Shown one piece after another: positions 31,831 through 41,034 of a DNA stretch of 64,000 nt. Numbering within the stretch: position 1 is the stretch's first letter; each line of letters begins with the position of its first letter. The translations under genes were made by a program, and so were the position numbers. The notes below the pieces were generated by a model that was not told where the DNA came from, searched no databases, and saw only the letters and a list, made by a program, of their open reading frames with translations. Source of the DNA: Bacteroidetes bacterium 43-93 (GTDB lineage: Bacteria; Bacteroidota; Bacteroidia; Chitinophagales; Chitinophagaceae); NCBI GenBank assembly GCA_001897855.1, contig MKUO01000018.1, positions 467,693-531,692 of the forward strand. The letters run 5' to 3'.

Positions 31831-33540
31831 TTATATACTTTGCCTGATGTCCAAAACTTTTATCTGTAGCTTGGTCACGCCGTTAAATTCATTTTCATCC
31901 AGCGTATATACCATATCAAAAGGTCCCCTCTGCACTATCTCCATCTTATCTGCCAGGCCAAAACCTATCCCATCTACCACGGTTCCATTGTGCTGATGCA
32001 CCACAAATTTGATGTGCTGCTCCTTCACTATGCGGCTATATCCCTGGTAATCGTATACATGCTTGGTTACAAATACAGGCCGCAGGTTCGTTGGCCCAAA
32101 GGGTTCAAATTGCTTAATGATATTGTAAAACGCAGGCTTAATATCCTTTAGGGTAATATCTGCATCTATTTCTATCTCGGGTATCAGTAATTCAGCCGGT
32201 ATCGATTGCGCCACTACTTCTTCAAACTTTGCCACAAAATCCTCTACATTATCCGGGTGCATGGTCATACCTGCTGCATAGAAGTGTCCTCCGTAATTTT
32301 CAAGCAGGTCGCGGCAGGCATGTATCGCTTCATAAATATTAAATCCGCTTACAGACCTTGCTGATCCGGTCACTTTATCGTTCGATAAGGTAAGCACTAT
32401 AGTAGGGCGATAATAGTAGTCTATCAGTCTGGATGCTACAATACCTACTACTCCTTTATGCCAGTGCGACTGGTACAATACAGTAGATTTTCGCAGCACC
32501 ATTGTATCATCATTCTGTATCAGGGCCAGCGCTTCTTCGGTAATGCTTTTATCTATCTCTTTGCGATCGTAGTTGTCAGATTGCAACGCTTCTGCCAGCA
32601 ATAATATCTTTTCAGGATCGGGCTCTATAAATAATTCTACTGCTTTACGGGCGTCATCCATCCGGCCTGCAGCGTTTACGCGCGGCCCTATTACAAACAC
32701 AAGGTCGGCAATAGACAATGGACGGTTTACGCCCGCCATGTCCTTCAGTGTCTTAATGCCAAGCGATGGTGCATCGTTCACTTTTTGTATACCGTAGAAG
32801 GCCAGTACACGGTTCTCACCATCCATCGGCACTATGTCTGCAGCAATACTGGTAGCTACCAGGTCCAGGTATTCATAAGCTTCTTCTTCCGGCAGGTTCC
32901 ATTGTTTTACCAATGCACTCACCAGCTTAAAACCGATACCGCAACCGCTCAGTTCTTTATATGGGTAGTTACAATCTTCCTGCTTAGGATTCAATATAGC
33001 CAGTGCCGGCGGTAACTGTGCATCCGGCGTGTGGTGATCGCATACGATCACATCTATTCCAAACGACTGCGCATAAGCTATCAGCTCTACCGATTTGATA
33101 CCGCAGTCGAGCGTTATCAATAAAGTAAACCCATTGGCATGGGCATAATCTATACCTGCTTTAGATATACCGTAACCTTCGCGATAGCGGTGGGGTATAT
33201 AAAATTCTAATTGCCCGTTATAGTGTTTCTTAAGAAAGGAATAAACAACAGCAACTGAGGTTGTACCATCCACATCATAGTCGCCATACACTAGTATTCT
33301 TTCATGCCATTCTATGGCCTCAGTAATGCGCTTCACAGCTTTGTCCATTCCTTTCATCAGGAAGGGATCATGTAAATGAGCGAGCTGCGGACGAAAAAAA
33401 TCCTTCGAAGAGTCGAAGCTGCTGATACCCCTTACAGCCAGCAGGCGGCACAAGGCAGGGTGTATTCCCAAACCTTCATACAGGGCATTAATATGCTCTT
33501 TCTTCGCAGGCTTTAGCGTCCAGCGCTTCTCAGGCTTCAT
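31831..33540 (-). CDS. recJ: Single-stranded-DNA-specific exonuclease RecJ
   Basis: 5'-3' ssDNA exonuclease in recombination and repair; 569 aa. DHH phosphoesterase motifs: I YGDYDVDGTTS (85-95), LDCG, III CDHHTPD, and the DHHA1 region with NYGGHFYAAGMT. The C-terminal OB-like domain ends in VTKLQIKVLDIRQ. The start ATG overlaps the stop of the upstream flavoprotein gene by 11 nt, so the two are coupled. Confidence 0.95.
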   Translation of the reverse strand: MKPEKRWTLKPAKKEHINALYEGLGIHPALCRLLAVRGISSFDSSKDFFRPQLAHLHDPFLMKGMDKAVKRITEAIEWHERILVYGDYDVDGTTSVAVVYSFLKKHYNGQLEFYIPHRYREGYGISKAGIDYAHANGFTLLITLDCGIKSVELIAYAQSFGIDVIVCDHHTPDAQLPPALAILNPKQEDCNYPYKELSGCGIGFKLVSALVKQWNLPEEEAYEYLDLVATSIAADIVPMDGENRVLAFYGIQKVNDAPSLGIKTLKDMAGVNRPLSIADLVFVIGPRVNAAGRMDDARKAVELFIEPDPEKILLLAEALQSDNYDRKEIDKSITEEALALIQNDDTMVLRKSTVLYQSHWHKGVVGIVASRLIDYYYRPTIVLTLSNDKVTGSARSVSGFNIYEAIHACRDLLENYGGHFYAAGMTMHPDNVEDFVAKFEEVVAQSIPAELLIPEIEIDADITLKDIKPAFYNIIKQFEPFGPTNLRPVFVTKHVYDYQGYSRIVKEQHIKFVVHQHNGTVVDGIGFGLADKMEIVQRGPFDMVYTLDENEFNGVTKLQIKVLDIRQSI

Positions 33541-34909
33541 TACCGAAATCTAATTGTTGCACAGATCGATGGTATTCATTCATCCAGTTATCCAGCTTGG
33601 TATTAAAAGCGGCATCTTCCATGTTAGCAGCGAAGTCGCCTTCATTCATAATGGTTTGCAGCAACGCATCCTGCGCAGCTATACAACTCATGGCTGTATC
33701 GTATGGTGTATGCGTAAAGGATACCATTTCGTACACAGATACAAATTGCTGGGGATATTTCTTGCCCAGTTCTTTTTCTATTTTCTTACGCTCCAAAAAT
33801 TTCGGGTCAGCAACCTTATCCCTCATTTCTATAAAGTTGTTCAGTGCCAGTTGTGCCACCGCGTCTCCGTTTGGCTTGCGCTTTTCGTCATACTTTTTCA
33901 GTATGGTATCCCAGTCATCACCGTATTTATCCATCAAAGCGCACAACACAGTGCAATCTTCAAAGCCCGCGTTCATACCTTGTCCGTAGAAGGGTACAAT
34001 GGCATGGGCTGCGTCACCTATCAGTGCACTCTTGTTGCCATAATGCCATGGTTGTATATATATGGTCACCAGGGAAGAGGTAGGATTGGCAAAGAAATCT
34101 TCCAGCAAGGTCGGCATCATCGGCACTGCATCAGGGAAGTGCTTGTTGAAAAATGCCAGTACATCAGCATCTGTCTTCAGGTTGGCAAATGATGTTTCAC
34201 CTTCAAATGGCAGGAACAAGGTGCATGTAAAGGTACCATCTGTATTAGGCAGGCCTATCATCATGAAGTTGTGCCTTGGCCATATATGCAGCGCGTTCTT
34301 CTCCATTTGCATCTTTCCTGCTGCATCCGGCGGTATAGATAATTCTTTATATCCGTGTTCCAGGTAGTACTGTGTAAAATTGGTCCTGTCCATCTGCGAA
34401 TAAGCTACGCGCAGTGATGAAAAGGCGCCGTCTGCACCAAATAGCAGGTCAGCCTCTTTTACAGTTTCCGTTCCATCGGGCGATTGAAAGTGTAGCGTAT
34501 TCGTAGCTACATCCACTTTCACACATCGCTGATCAAAATATATTGTAGCGCCATGCTGTTCTGCCAGCGTCATCAGTCTTTTATTCAGTTCCCCGCGGCT
34601 TACAGAGTAAATAGCTTCGTTGTTCTTACCATAAGCCTGCGATGCACTTGTACCGTCTGCCTGGTGCAGGTAGCGGCCATGCATGGGTATTGCCAGGTCT
34701 TCTATATCCTTTCGCAATCCCGCAAGGTCTAATGCCTTCCAGCCCCTTGCACTCATCGCCAGGTTGATGGACTTACCCGCGGCAATGGTATTGCTGCGCA
34801 TATCGGGCCTGCGTTCATACACAGTCACTTCATATCCGCGTTTACGTAATAGTACTGCCAGCAGAGAACCCACAAGGCCGGCGCCCAAGATAGTTACCGA
34901 ACGTGCCAT
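33530..34909 (-). CDS. kmo: FAD-dependent monooxygenase, kynurenine 3-monooxygenase type
   Basis: 459 aa. FAD-binding GAGLVGS at about 9-15, then the KMO-specific SINLAMSARGWKAL region, and the second FAD motif GDAAHAIVPFYGQGMNAG. It would hydroxylate kynurenine to 3-hydroxykynurenine in tryptophan catabolism and de novo NAD synthesis. Human-type KMO has a C-terminal membrane anchor; none is visible here. The other kynurenine pathway genes are not in the window. It overlaps recJ by 11 nt, an unrelated partner. The family call is good; the substrate is inferred. Confidence 0.88.
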   Translation of the reverse strand: MARSVTILGAGLVGSLLAVLLRKRGYEVTVYERRPDMRSNTIAAGKSINLAMSARGWKALDLAGLRKDIEDLAIPMHGRYLHQADGTSASQAYGKNNEAIYSVSRGELNKRLMTLAEQHGATIYFDQRCVKVDVATNTLHFQSPDGTETVKEADLLFGADGAFSSLRVAYSQMDRTNFTQYYLEHGYKELSIPPDAAGKMQMEKNALHIWPRHNFMMIGLPNTDGTFTCTLFLPFEGETSFANLKTDADVLAFFNKHFPDAVPMMPTLLEDFFANPTSSLVTIYIQPWHYGNKSALIGDAAHAIVPFYGQGMNAGFEDCTVLCALMDKYGDDWDTILKKYDEKRKPNGDAVAQLALNNFIEMRDKVADPKFLERKKIEKELGKKYPQQFVSVYEMVSFTHTPYDTAMSCIAAQDALLQTIMNEGDFAANMEDAAFNTKLDNWMNEYHRSVQQLDFGNEA

Positions 34910-35094
34910 TAAATTGTTTTTCGCAAGTTACGCAATTTCATGGCTCACCGCCCCGATGCTACGGATTTCGATACATATATATAATAGGCTTGTATCAAAA
35001 ACTCACTCAAAATCACACTTCACCTGAAAAAAAATCCTATTGTAAAGATTTCTTAAACCGTTGTGCAATGCTCCTAAAATGTGGTGGAGTTTAT

Positions 35095-35102
35095 TACTTT
35101 TG
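35095..35102 (+). promoter_or_regulatory. -7 promoter element for lepB
   Basis: TACTTTTG, an exact TAnnTTTG match, 24 nt before the lepB ATG. Confidence 0.4.
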
Positions 35103-35126
35103 GTGCTTATTATATAAAACTACTTC

Positions 35127-36326
35127 ATGCGATTAGCATTCTGGAAAAAGAAAGATCCTGCAAAGAAGAAAAAACCCGTTTGGCGCGAATGGGTAGATGC
35201 CCTGGTGTTTGCCGTTGTTGCCGCTACTATTATCCGTACGTTTTTTATAGAGGCTTATACTATACCTACAGGTTCTATGGAGGGTAGCTTGTTGGTGAAT
35301 GACTACCTTTTTGTAAGCAAGCTGTCATACGGTCCGCGCGTACCTATGACGCCATTAGCAGTACCGCTTGTTCATAATACCATGCCTGTTATCGGCGGCA
35401 AATCATATACAGACGCTGTACAGTGGAAGTATCACCGCTGGCCGGGTTTTGGCCATGTAGAGCGTTATGATGTGGTAGTGTTTAACTTTCCTAATGGCGA
35501 TACCGTGATCTCTGAAATGCCCGACAGGGACTATTACCAAACCTGCCGCGAGGTGGGCCGCGATAATGTATGGGCCAGCTACCAGATCATTACCCGCCCC
35601 ATTGATAAAAAAGAGAATTACATCAAGCGTTGTATGGGTGTGCCGGGCGATAAACTGGAGCTGCGCGACGGTATCGTGTATGTAAACAACGAAAAGGCCA
35701 AGATATTCCCACACTCCAAAAGCACTTATGTCATCCGCACCAATGGACAGTTCATTCCCCAAGACTTCCTGGATGATAATGAAATAGAACAGCCGCAGAT
35801 GGCAGGCAAGAATATATATATAGGCTTCCTGGAAAACGACCAGGTAGAACCAATGCGTCATCAGGCCGGTATCGTTGCTGTGGAGCCTTACAATAATAAA
35901 CCGGGTTATGTACCTAATAATCCGGGCGAATGGACCTTCCCGCAGGATACCGCCAACTTCAAATGGAACGTGGATAATTTCGGTCCGATCATCATTCCTA
36001 AAAAAGGTGCTACGGTGGAACTCACCCCGCAGAATATTGCGCTATACCGTCGGGTCATTTTCAATTACGAAGGCAACAAGCTGGAAGAACGCAATGGCAA
36101 ATTCTTCATCAACGGCCAGGAAGCTACCACCTATACTTTCAAGATGGACTACTACTGGATGATGGGTGATAACCGCCACAATTCATTAGACTCCCGCTAT
36201 TGGGGTTTTGTTCCTGAAGACCATGTGGTAGGTAAGGCTGCTTTCGTATGGCTGAGCCATAAAGAAAGCCTTGCTAAGCTGCGCTGGGGCAGGCTGTTCC
36301 ATACTGTTAGCTCATTAAGTAAATAA
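35127..36326 (+). CDS. lepB: Signal peptidase I
   Basis: Membrane serine protease that removes Sec/Tat signal peptides; 399 aa, longer than the E. coli enzyme, as usual in Bacteroidota. A single N-terminal membrane helix (about 22-42) is followed by the catalytic box PTGSMEGS with Ser50. The general base Lys167 is in YIKRCMGVPGDKL. The C-terminal box GDNRHNSLDSRYWGFVP is at about 349-365. A large insertion occurs between the Lys box and the C-terminal box (about 200-330). Confidence 0.95.
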   Translation: MRLAFWKKKDPAKKKKPVWREWVDALVFAVVAATIIRTFFIEAYTIPTGSMEGSLLVNDYLFVSKLSYGPRVPMTPLAVPLVHNTMPVIGGKSYTDAVQWKYHRWPGFGHVERYDVVVFNFPNGDTVISEMPDRDYYQTCREVGRDNVWASYQIITRPIDKKENYIKRCMGVPGDKLELRDGIVYVNNEKAKIFPHSKSTYVIRTNGQFIPQDFLDDNEIEQPQMAGKNIYIGFLENDQVEPMRHQAGIVAVEPYNNKPGYVPNNPGEWTFPQDTANFKWNVDNFGPIIIPKKGATVELTPQNIALYRRVIFNYEGNKLEERNGKFFINGQEATTYTFKMDYYWMMGDNRHNSLDSRYWGFVPEDHVVGKAAFVWLSHKESLAKLRWGRLFHTVSSLSK

Positions 36327-36334
36327 TTAACTTT

Positions 36335-36363
36335 AAGCCCCGTAAACCGGGGCTTTATTTTTT
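36335..36363 (+). terminator. Terminator of lepB
   Basis: Eight-bp stem AAGCCCCG/CGGGGCTT with a TAAAC loop and a T-rich tail. Confidence 0.88.
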
Positions 36364-36373
36364 TAAATCCATT

Positions 36374-36760
36374 ATGAAGAAATATTTATTCATCGCAACA
36401 TCCATCATTGCATTTGCTTCCTGCGGTAATGAAGAACAAAAACCTGCTACAGGCACACAGGAAACAGAACCGGCAATGAGTAAAGGCAAGGCTATATTCA
36501 ATGCCAACTGCACACAATGCCATAAGCTGCATGAAAAGCTTATAGGGCCTGCTTTAGAAGGCGCTATGGCAAGATGGGATAACGATACCACCCGCATCCG
36601 TGCCTTCATCCACAACTCGCAGGAAGCTATTAAAAATGGTGATCCTCGTGCCGTAAAAGTTTACGCAGAAAACAACCAGACTATCATGACGCCTATGCCT
36701 CATCTCAGCAATGCTGATATTGATGCATTGATTGACTATATAAACAACGGCGAGGATTGA
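36374..36760 (+). CDS. Cytochrome c lipoprotein
   Basis: 128 aa. Lipoprotein signal ends in FASC with Cys17. One c-type heme site CTQCH (Cys46, Cys49, His50); the distal Met is likely in TIMTPMPHLS (about 107-113). The C-terminal helix SNADIDALIDYINN is typical of class I cytochromes. It probably shuttles electrons at the outer leaflet of the inner membrane or on the outer membrane. It overlaps the next gene's ATG by one base, so the two are coupled. Confidence 0.92.
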   Translation: MKKYLFIATSIIAFASCGNEEQKPATGTQETEPAMSKGKAIFNANCTQCHKLHEKLIGPALEGAMARWDNDTTRIRAFIHNSQEAIKNGDPRAVKVYAENNQTIMTPMPHLSNADIDALIDYINNGED

Positions 36761-37425
36761 TGACTGAACTGGAAAAGCAATTTAGAGAAATCGCAATAAA
36801 CGAGATCAGGAATGCCGACTTAGGAGTAACGGAACAATTTCTTGAAATTCATGAAATAGAATACGAAGGAGATAATCCCAAGATCCTATACGTTCATTTA
36901 GACTCGAACACGCATGGAAGGGTTTACTTTGCGGTAAAGGATGAGTACTTCTATTTCTGTGTCTATACACGTATAGAACCCGAACCAAAGGCATACTGGT
37001 CTGACTCGGAACGCAGCGTACACCTTTCATTTGTAGCAAATTCTGAGAACTTAAGCAGTGCTGACCTGGCATCCTTAACTGCCCTTATCCCTACAACGAC
37101 GTGGGAGAAAGGACAAATCAGGCATAATATCCCACATCGTACTAGTGGTATCAATTTCATACCTAACGAAGAACCTGATACTTTAGACAATAAACTACTT
37201 CATTTACTCGATTTCCTGGAATCAGACAAAAGTGGAATCGATGCTGTTATTAAGGCAGCGGACTATACTTGTATTTTCGCTACTATTGATGCACACAATG
37301 GTAACGAACATATCCATGGTGTTTATCTGGAACCTCCGATACTGAAGCGTTTAGCAGACTTGGATGTTTCCATCGATTTTGATTTTTACGCACGGGGAAA
37401 TCTTTACAAAAATCCATTTGCATAA
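36760..37425 (+). CDS. DUF4279-type protein
   Basis: 221 aa from ATG 36760, whose A is the last base of the cytochrome stop; a TTG 3 nt upstream is also in frame. No signal peptide. The C-terminal half looks like DUF4279: TTWEKGQIRHN, then NKLLHLLDFLESDK, and a closing LEPPILKRLADLDVSIDFDFY. The N-terminal ~100 residues are acidic and unlike anything I recognise. DUF4279 proteins are of unknown function and often occur near toxin-immunity or phage loci; here the neighbour is a cytochrome. Function not assigned. Confidence 0.7.
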   Translation: MTELEKQFREIAINEIRNADLGVTEQFLEIHEIEYEGDNPKILYVHLDSNTHGRVYFAVKDEYFYFCVYTRIEPEPKAYWSDSERSVHLSFVANSENLSSADLASLTALIPTTTWEKGQIRHNIPHRTSGINFIPNEEPDTLDNKLLHLLDFLESDKSGIDAVIKAADYTCIFATIDAHNGNEHIHGVYLEPPILKRLADLDVSIDFDFYARGNLYKNPFA

Positions 37426-37427
37426 GA

Positions 37428-37452
37428 AAGCCGGGACGATTATCCCGGCTTC
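37428..37452. terminator. Hairpin between convergent genes
   Basis: Nine-bp stem AAGCCGGGA/TCCCGGCTT with loop CGATTA. The flanking T-run is weak on both strands (CATTATT), so it may be a stabilising hairpin rather than an efficient terminator. Confidence 0.6.
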
Positions 37453-37474
37453 ATTATTCATTAGCTGTTATTAT

Positions 37475-38665
37475 CTATTTGATCACACCCAGCTCTTTAC
37501 CCACTTTGGTAAATGCTGCGATCGCTTTATCCAGGTGCTCGCGGCTATGCGCTGCAGATATCTGCACACGTATGCGGTCCTTACCTTTTGGTACTACAGG
37601 GTAGAAGAACCCAATTACATAAATACCTTCTTCCAGCATTCTTGCAGCAAATTTTTGTGCTAATACCGGGTCATACAGCATTACCGGGCATATCGGGTGC
37701 GTACCTTCTTTTATATCAAAACCTGCTGCTGTCATCTGCTCACGGAAGTACAAGGTATTGGCTTCCAGCTTATCGCGCAGTTCGGTTGTTTCGCTCAGCA
37801 TATCCAGCACCGCTATAGAAGCGCCCACCACAGATGGTGCAACGGTATTAGAGAACAGGTAAGGGCGGCTACGCTGGCGCAGCATGTCCACTATTTCTTT
37901 CTTACCACTTGTAAAACCTCCGGATGCACCACCCAATGCTTTACCTAATGTACCGGTGATGATGTCTATACGATCCATTACACCGCATAGCTCATGCACA
38001 CCACGGCCTGTTTTACCCATAAAGCCCGATGAGTGGCTTTCATCTATCATGATCAGGGCATCATACTTATCAGCCAGGTCGCATATTTTATCCAGTTGTG
38101 CTATCGTACCATCCATAGAGAACACGGAGTCTGTAACGATGAGGCGCGTACGCGCATCTTTAAATGCCTGCAGCTGTGCTTCCAGGTCGGCCATATCATT
38201 GTGCTTATAGCGGCCACGTTTTGCCTTACACAGGCGCACACCATCTATAATAGACGCATGGTTCAGTTCATCCGATATAATAGCATCTTCTTCGCCCAGC
38301 AGTGGTTCAAATACGCCGCCATTGGCATCAAAGCAGGCCACATATAATATGGTATCTTCTGCACCCAGGAAGGTAGAAAGTTTTGCCTCCAGTTCTTTAT
38401 GTATATCCTGCGTACCGCAGATAAAACGCACAGAGCTCATACCATAACCGCGCCTGTCAATAGTGGCATGTGCCGCTTCTATTACTTTAGGATGAGAAGA
38501 AAGGCCCAGGTAGTTATTGGCACAAAAGTTCAGCACTTTACGGCCATTCACTGTTATCACCGCACCTTGCTCAGATTCTATGATGCGTTCTGCTTTATAA
38601 ATACCCGCGTCTTTTATTTCGTTCAGTTCTTTATTTAAACGCTGGTAAAAAGAAGGACTTGACAT
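37475..38665 (-). CDS. kbl: Glycine C-acetyltransferase (2-amino-3-ketobutyrate CoA ligase)
   Basis: PLP enzyme of the alpha-oxoamine synthase family, 396 aa from CAT at 38663-38665. The frame runs open to 38851, but the extra 62 residues match nothing in the family. Schiff-base Lys242 lies in [14 protein letters not shown]; other PLP contacts include [11 protein letters not shown] and [12 protein letters not shown]. The sequence [21 protein letters not shown] matches KBL starts rather than serine palmitoyltransferase. With threonine dehydrogenase (not in the window) it degrades threonine to glycine and acetyl-CoA. Confidence 0.92.
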   Translation of the reverse strand: MSSPSFYQRLNKELNEIKDAGIYKAERIIESEQGAVITVNGRKVLNFCANNYLGLSSHPKVIEAAHATIDRRGYGMSSVRFICGTQDIHKELEAKLSTFLGAEDTILYVACFDANGGVFEPLLGEEDAIISDELNHASIIDGVRLCKAKRGRYKHNDMADLEAQLQAFKDARTRLIVTDSVFSMDGTIAQLDKICDLADKYDALIMIDESHSSGFMGKTGRGVHELCGVMDRIDIITGTLGKALGGASGGFTSGKKEIVDMLRQRSRPYLFSNTVAPSVVGASIAVLDMLSETTELRDKLEANTLYFREQMTAAGFDIKEGTHPICPVMLYDPVLAQKFAARMLEEGIYVIGFFYPVVPKGKDRIRVQISAAHSREHLDKAIAAFTKVGKELGVIK

Positions 38666-38777
38666 TTTTCTATTGATTTTAGGGGCAAAATAAACAATAA
38701 AGAAGCAATAATGCCCCGATAATATTGGGTTTCCTGCCATAAAACGTTTGTTTTTCTTAAAGTATTGCCAAAAACAT

Positions 38778-39563
38778 ATGCCGGATTTCGCTACTGGCAG
38801 ACAGTCGCTATTTTTACAACAAACACCCCGTTTGAGGTTTACGCTACTCATACTGTTTTTATTGGTTTACACGCAGATACATGCCCAGCTCGTGGAAGGC
38901 ACGGTTACGGATGCATCCCTGGAGCATCATCCTTTATACCCCGTAACTGTGGTAAATGTTACTACTCAAAAATCTGTGTACACCAAAGAAGATGGCAGCT
39001 TTTCCATCTCAGCGCGTCCGGGAGACAAGCTGATATTCACCCTTGTAGGTTATAGCACTGCAGAGCAATACGTATCGGCAGATATCTTTCCTAAAAAGAT
39101 CAATATCCAGCTGATCACGTACAGCTACCAGTTAGATGAATTTGTTTTACGCCCTAAATATACTCCCTACCAGCTCGACTCCCTGCACCGCCGGGCTGTA
39201 TATTCCCGTGCTATGGCATGGAAGCGTACCTCTTCAATTATGAGCCCCGTGTCTTTTATAGCCGACAGGATATCAGGCAAAAGCAAACAGCGCATGTCTT
39301 TTCAGCGCAACTACCGTACATGGGAAAATGATAAGTTTGTAGATACGCGTTATACACCCGAATTAGTTTCACAACTTACCGGCCTATCGGGCGATAGTAT
39401 CGGCTACTTTATGAACGCTTACCCTATGCCCTATGATTATGCACGTACTGCGTCCGACCTCGAAATAAAAATGTGGATAAGGTTCAATTATAAAGAATGG
39501 ATCAAAAACCCGGTAATACCATCCACCGATTCAGCCACTGCTAATACGCATTACACTCATTGA
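38778..39563 (+). CDS. Secreted protein with carboxypeptidase D-like regulatory domain (paralogue 1)
   Basis: 261 aa from ATG 38778; a TTG at 38748 is the only earlier start. Signal peptide ends near residue 37 (TQIHAQ). An Ig-like CarboxypepD_reg domain spans about 38-115 ([45 protein letters not shown]). The rest is an all-alpha or mixed region ending in [23 protein letters not shown]. The next gene encodes a homologue with the same layout and ending. Its role is unknown; such domains often sit at TonB-dependent receptors, but no barrel is present here. Confidence 0.75.
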   Translation: MPDFATGRQSLFLQQTPRLRFTLLILFLLVYTQIHAQLVEGTVTDASLEHHPLYPVTVVNVTTQKSVYTKEDGSFSISARPGDKLIFTLVGYSTAEQYVSADIFPKKINIQLITYSYQLDEFVLRPKYTPYQLDSLHRRAVYSRAMAWKRTSSIMSPVSFIADRISGKSKQRMSFQRNYRTWENDKFVDTRYTPELVSQLTGLSGDSIGYFMNAYPMPYDYARTASDLEIKMWIRFNYKEWIKNPVIPSTDSATANTHYTH

Positions 39564-40273
39564 TCAGTTTATCATCATACCGCTTTGTTTGCTCGTTGTT
39601 TATATTGTTACTGTTAGCAGGCAATGCTTTCTGCCAGCTATCTTTCCAGGTACTGGACCTTGAAAATAAAAACCCGATAGCTAACGTGCTTATCACCAAC
39701 AAACGCACCAAAATTGATACACGTTCTGATGCGCAGGGTAATTTTAATATGGACATTGACCAGGTAGATACTTTGCTATTTTCTCACCCTGCTTACAATT
39801 TTTCTGTGCAATATGTATATGCAGGTAAGCACACGCTGTATCTAACACCTAAAGTACATAAGCTACAGGAGGTGGAAGTAAAGTCGGACATGGCAAAGTT
39901 CAGGGAGGACTCAGCTTTCCGGCAGTCGGTATACCATAAAACGCTGCACGATGCCAAACAAAAACCTAAGGCAGGCTTTAGCAACGGCGTAGTAGTAGAT
40001 GGTTTATTTTCATCATTGGCTAATAAAATATCCGGCAAAGGCAAAAAGAATAAAGAGTTTGTCAAACAGCTTGCCGCGGATGACAAAGAACGTTATCTTA
40101 AAGTACGATATAGTAAAAACCTTGTGGAACGTGTTACACCCTTAAGAGGCGATAGCGTACAACTGTTCATAGATCACTTCCCGGTTGATTACGATTTTGC
40201 ACGCAATGCAACCGATCTCGAATTCGATTCCTGGGTGCGCAATAATTACAAAAGCTGGCTGGGCATAAAATAG
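39560..40273 (+). CDS. Secreted protein with carboxypeptidase D-like regulatory domain (paralogue 2)
   Basis: 237 aa. The only possible start is TTG 39560, overlapping the previous stop by 4 nt (TTGA), since an in-frame stop lies at 39542-39544. Signal peptide about 1-25 (LLLLAGNAFC). The regulatory domain is about 26-105, and the C-terminus YDFARNATDLEFDSWVRNNYKSW is closely related to paralogue 1 ([23 protein letters not shown]). The pair thus arose by tandem duplication and is translationally coupled. Function unknown. Confidence 0.75.
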   Translation: MISLSSYRFVCSLFILLLLAGNAFCQLSFQVLDLENKNPIANVLITNKRTKIDTRSDAQGNFNMDIDQVDTLLFSHPAYNFSVQYVYAGKHTLYLTPKVHKLQEVEVKSDMAKFREDSAFRQSVYHKTLHDAKQKPKAGFSNGVVVDGLFSSLANKISGKGKKNKEFVKQLAADDKERYLKVRYSKNLVERVTPLRGDSVQLFIDHFPVDYDFARNATDLEFDSWVRNNYKSWLGIK

Positions 40274-40311
40274 CCTGCATACAACACATTATATTTTGTG
40301 TAACTTTAAGT

Positions 40312-41034
40312 ATGAGCGTTCCGGAATGGCAAACGGGCATTGTTACGCGTATCGAGGAGGTTACTTACAATACCCGGCGGTATTGGATCACCATGCCGGC
40401 CACAGAACATTTCGATTTCGCACCCGGCCAGTTTGTAACGCTAGACCTGCCTATACATGAGCAACGCAACAAACGCTGGCGCAGTTATAGCATTGCATCA
40501 TCGCCTGATGGTAGCAACACCGTAGAGCTGGTGATCGTACACCTGGAAGGTGGGCTGGGCACTACTTATCTGTTCAATGAGATCAAAGAAGGATCCGAAT
40601 TGATCATACGTGGCCCACAGGGCATTTTCACCATGCCTACGGATATGCATAAAGACTTGTACATGATCTGTACCGGCACCGGCATTGCACCGTTCCGCAG
40701 TATAGTCAACTATATACATGCGCATAATACACCTCATGCCCATCTGCATATCATCTTCGGCACACGCAAGCGGGAGGATGTATTATATGAAGAAGAGCTA
40801 AGGGCTTTATCTCAAAAGATGGAGCGTTTCCATTATCACCCTGTACTATCAAGAGAAACAATTGATGGTTTCCATAACGGCTACGTGCATGCTGTGTACC
40901 AGGAATTATGTAAGGACAAGCCGCCCGCTAACTTCATGCTCTGCGGCTGGAAGGTAATGATAGATGAAGCCAAACAACGCCTGCAGGCTATGGGATACGA
41001 GAAGAAAGATATTCACCAGGAACTATACGGCTAA
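40312..41034 (+). CDS. Ferredoxin-NADP+ reductase-like FAD oxidoreductase
   Basis: 240 aa, FNR superfamily. The FAD site is RSYSIASSP (about 64-72) and the NAD(P) site begins CTGTGIAPFRSI. It ends in YG after HQEL, typical of FNRs with a C-terminal stacking residue. It would move electrons between NAD(P)H and a ferredoxin or flavodoxin; the partner is not adjacent. The stop overlaps the convergent ketosynthase stop (CTAA at 41031-41034). A TAACTTTA element sits 4 nt before the ATG. Confidence 0.9.
   Translation: MSVPEWQTGIVTRIEEVTYNTRRYWITMPATEHFDFAPGQFVTLDLPIHEQRNKRWRSYSIASSPDGSNTVELVIVHLEGGLGTTYLFNEIKEGSELIIRGPQGIFTMPTDMHKDLYMICTGTGIAPFRSIVNYIHAHNTPHAHLHIIFGTRKREDVLYEEELRALSQKMERFHYHPVLSRETIDGFHNGYVHAVYQELCKDKPPANFMLCGWKVMIDEAKQRLQAMGYEKKDIHQELYG

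Noticed and set aside
37475-38851. Longer start for kbl (extra 62 N-terminal residues).
   Set aside because: The extension is Cys/Lys-rich and unlike any alpha-oxoamine synthase; [11 protein letters not shown] from 38665 matches the family start.
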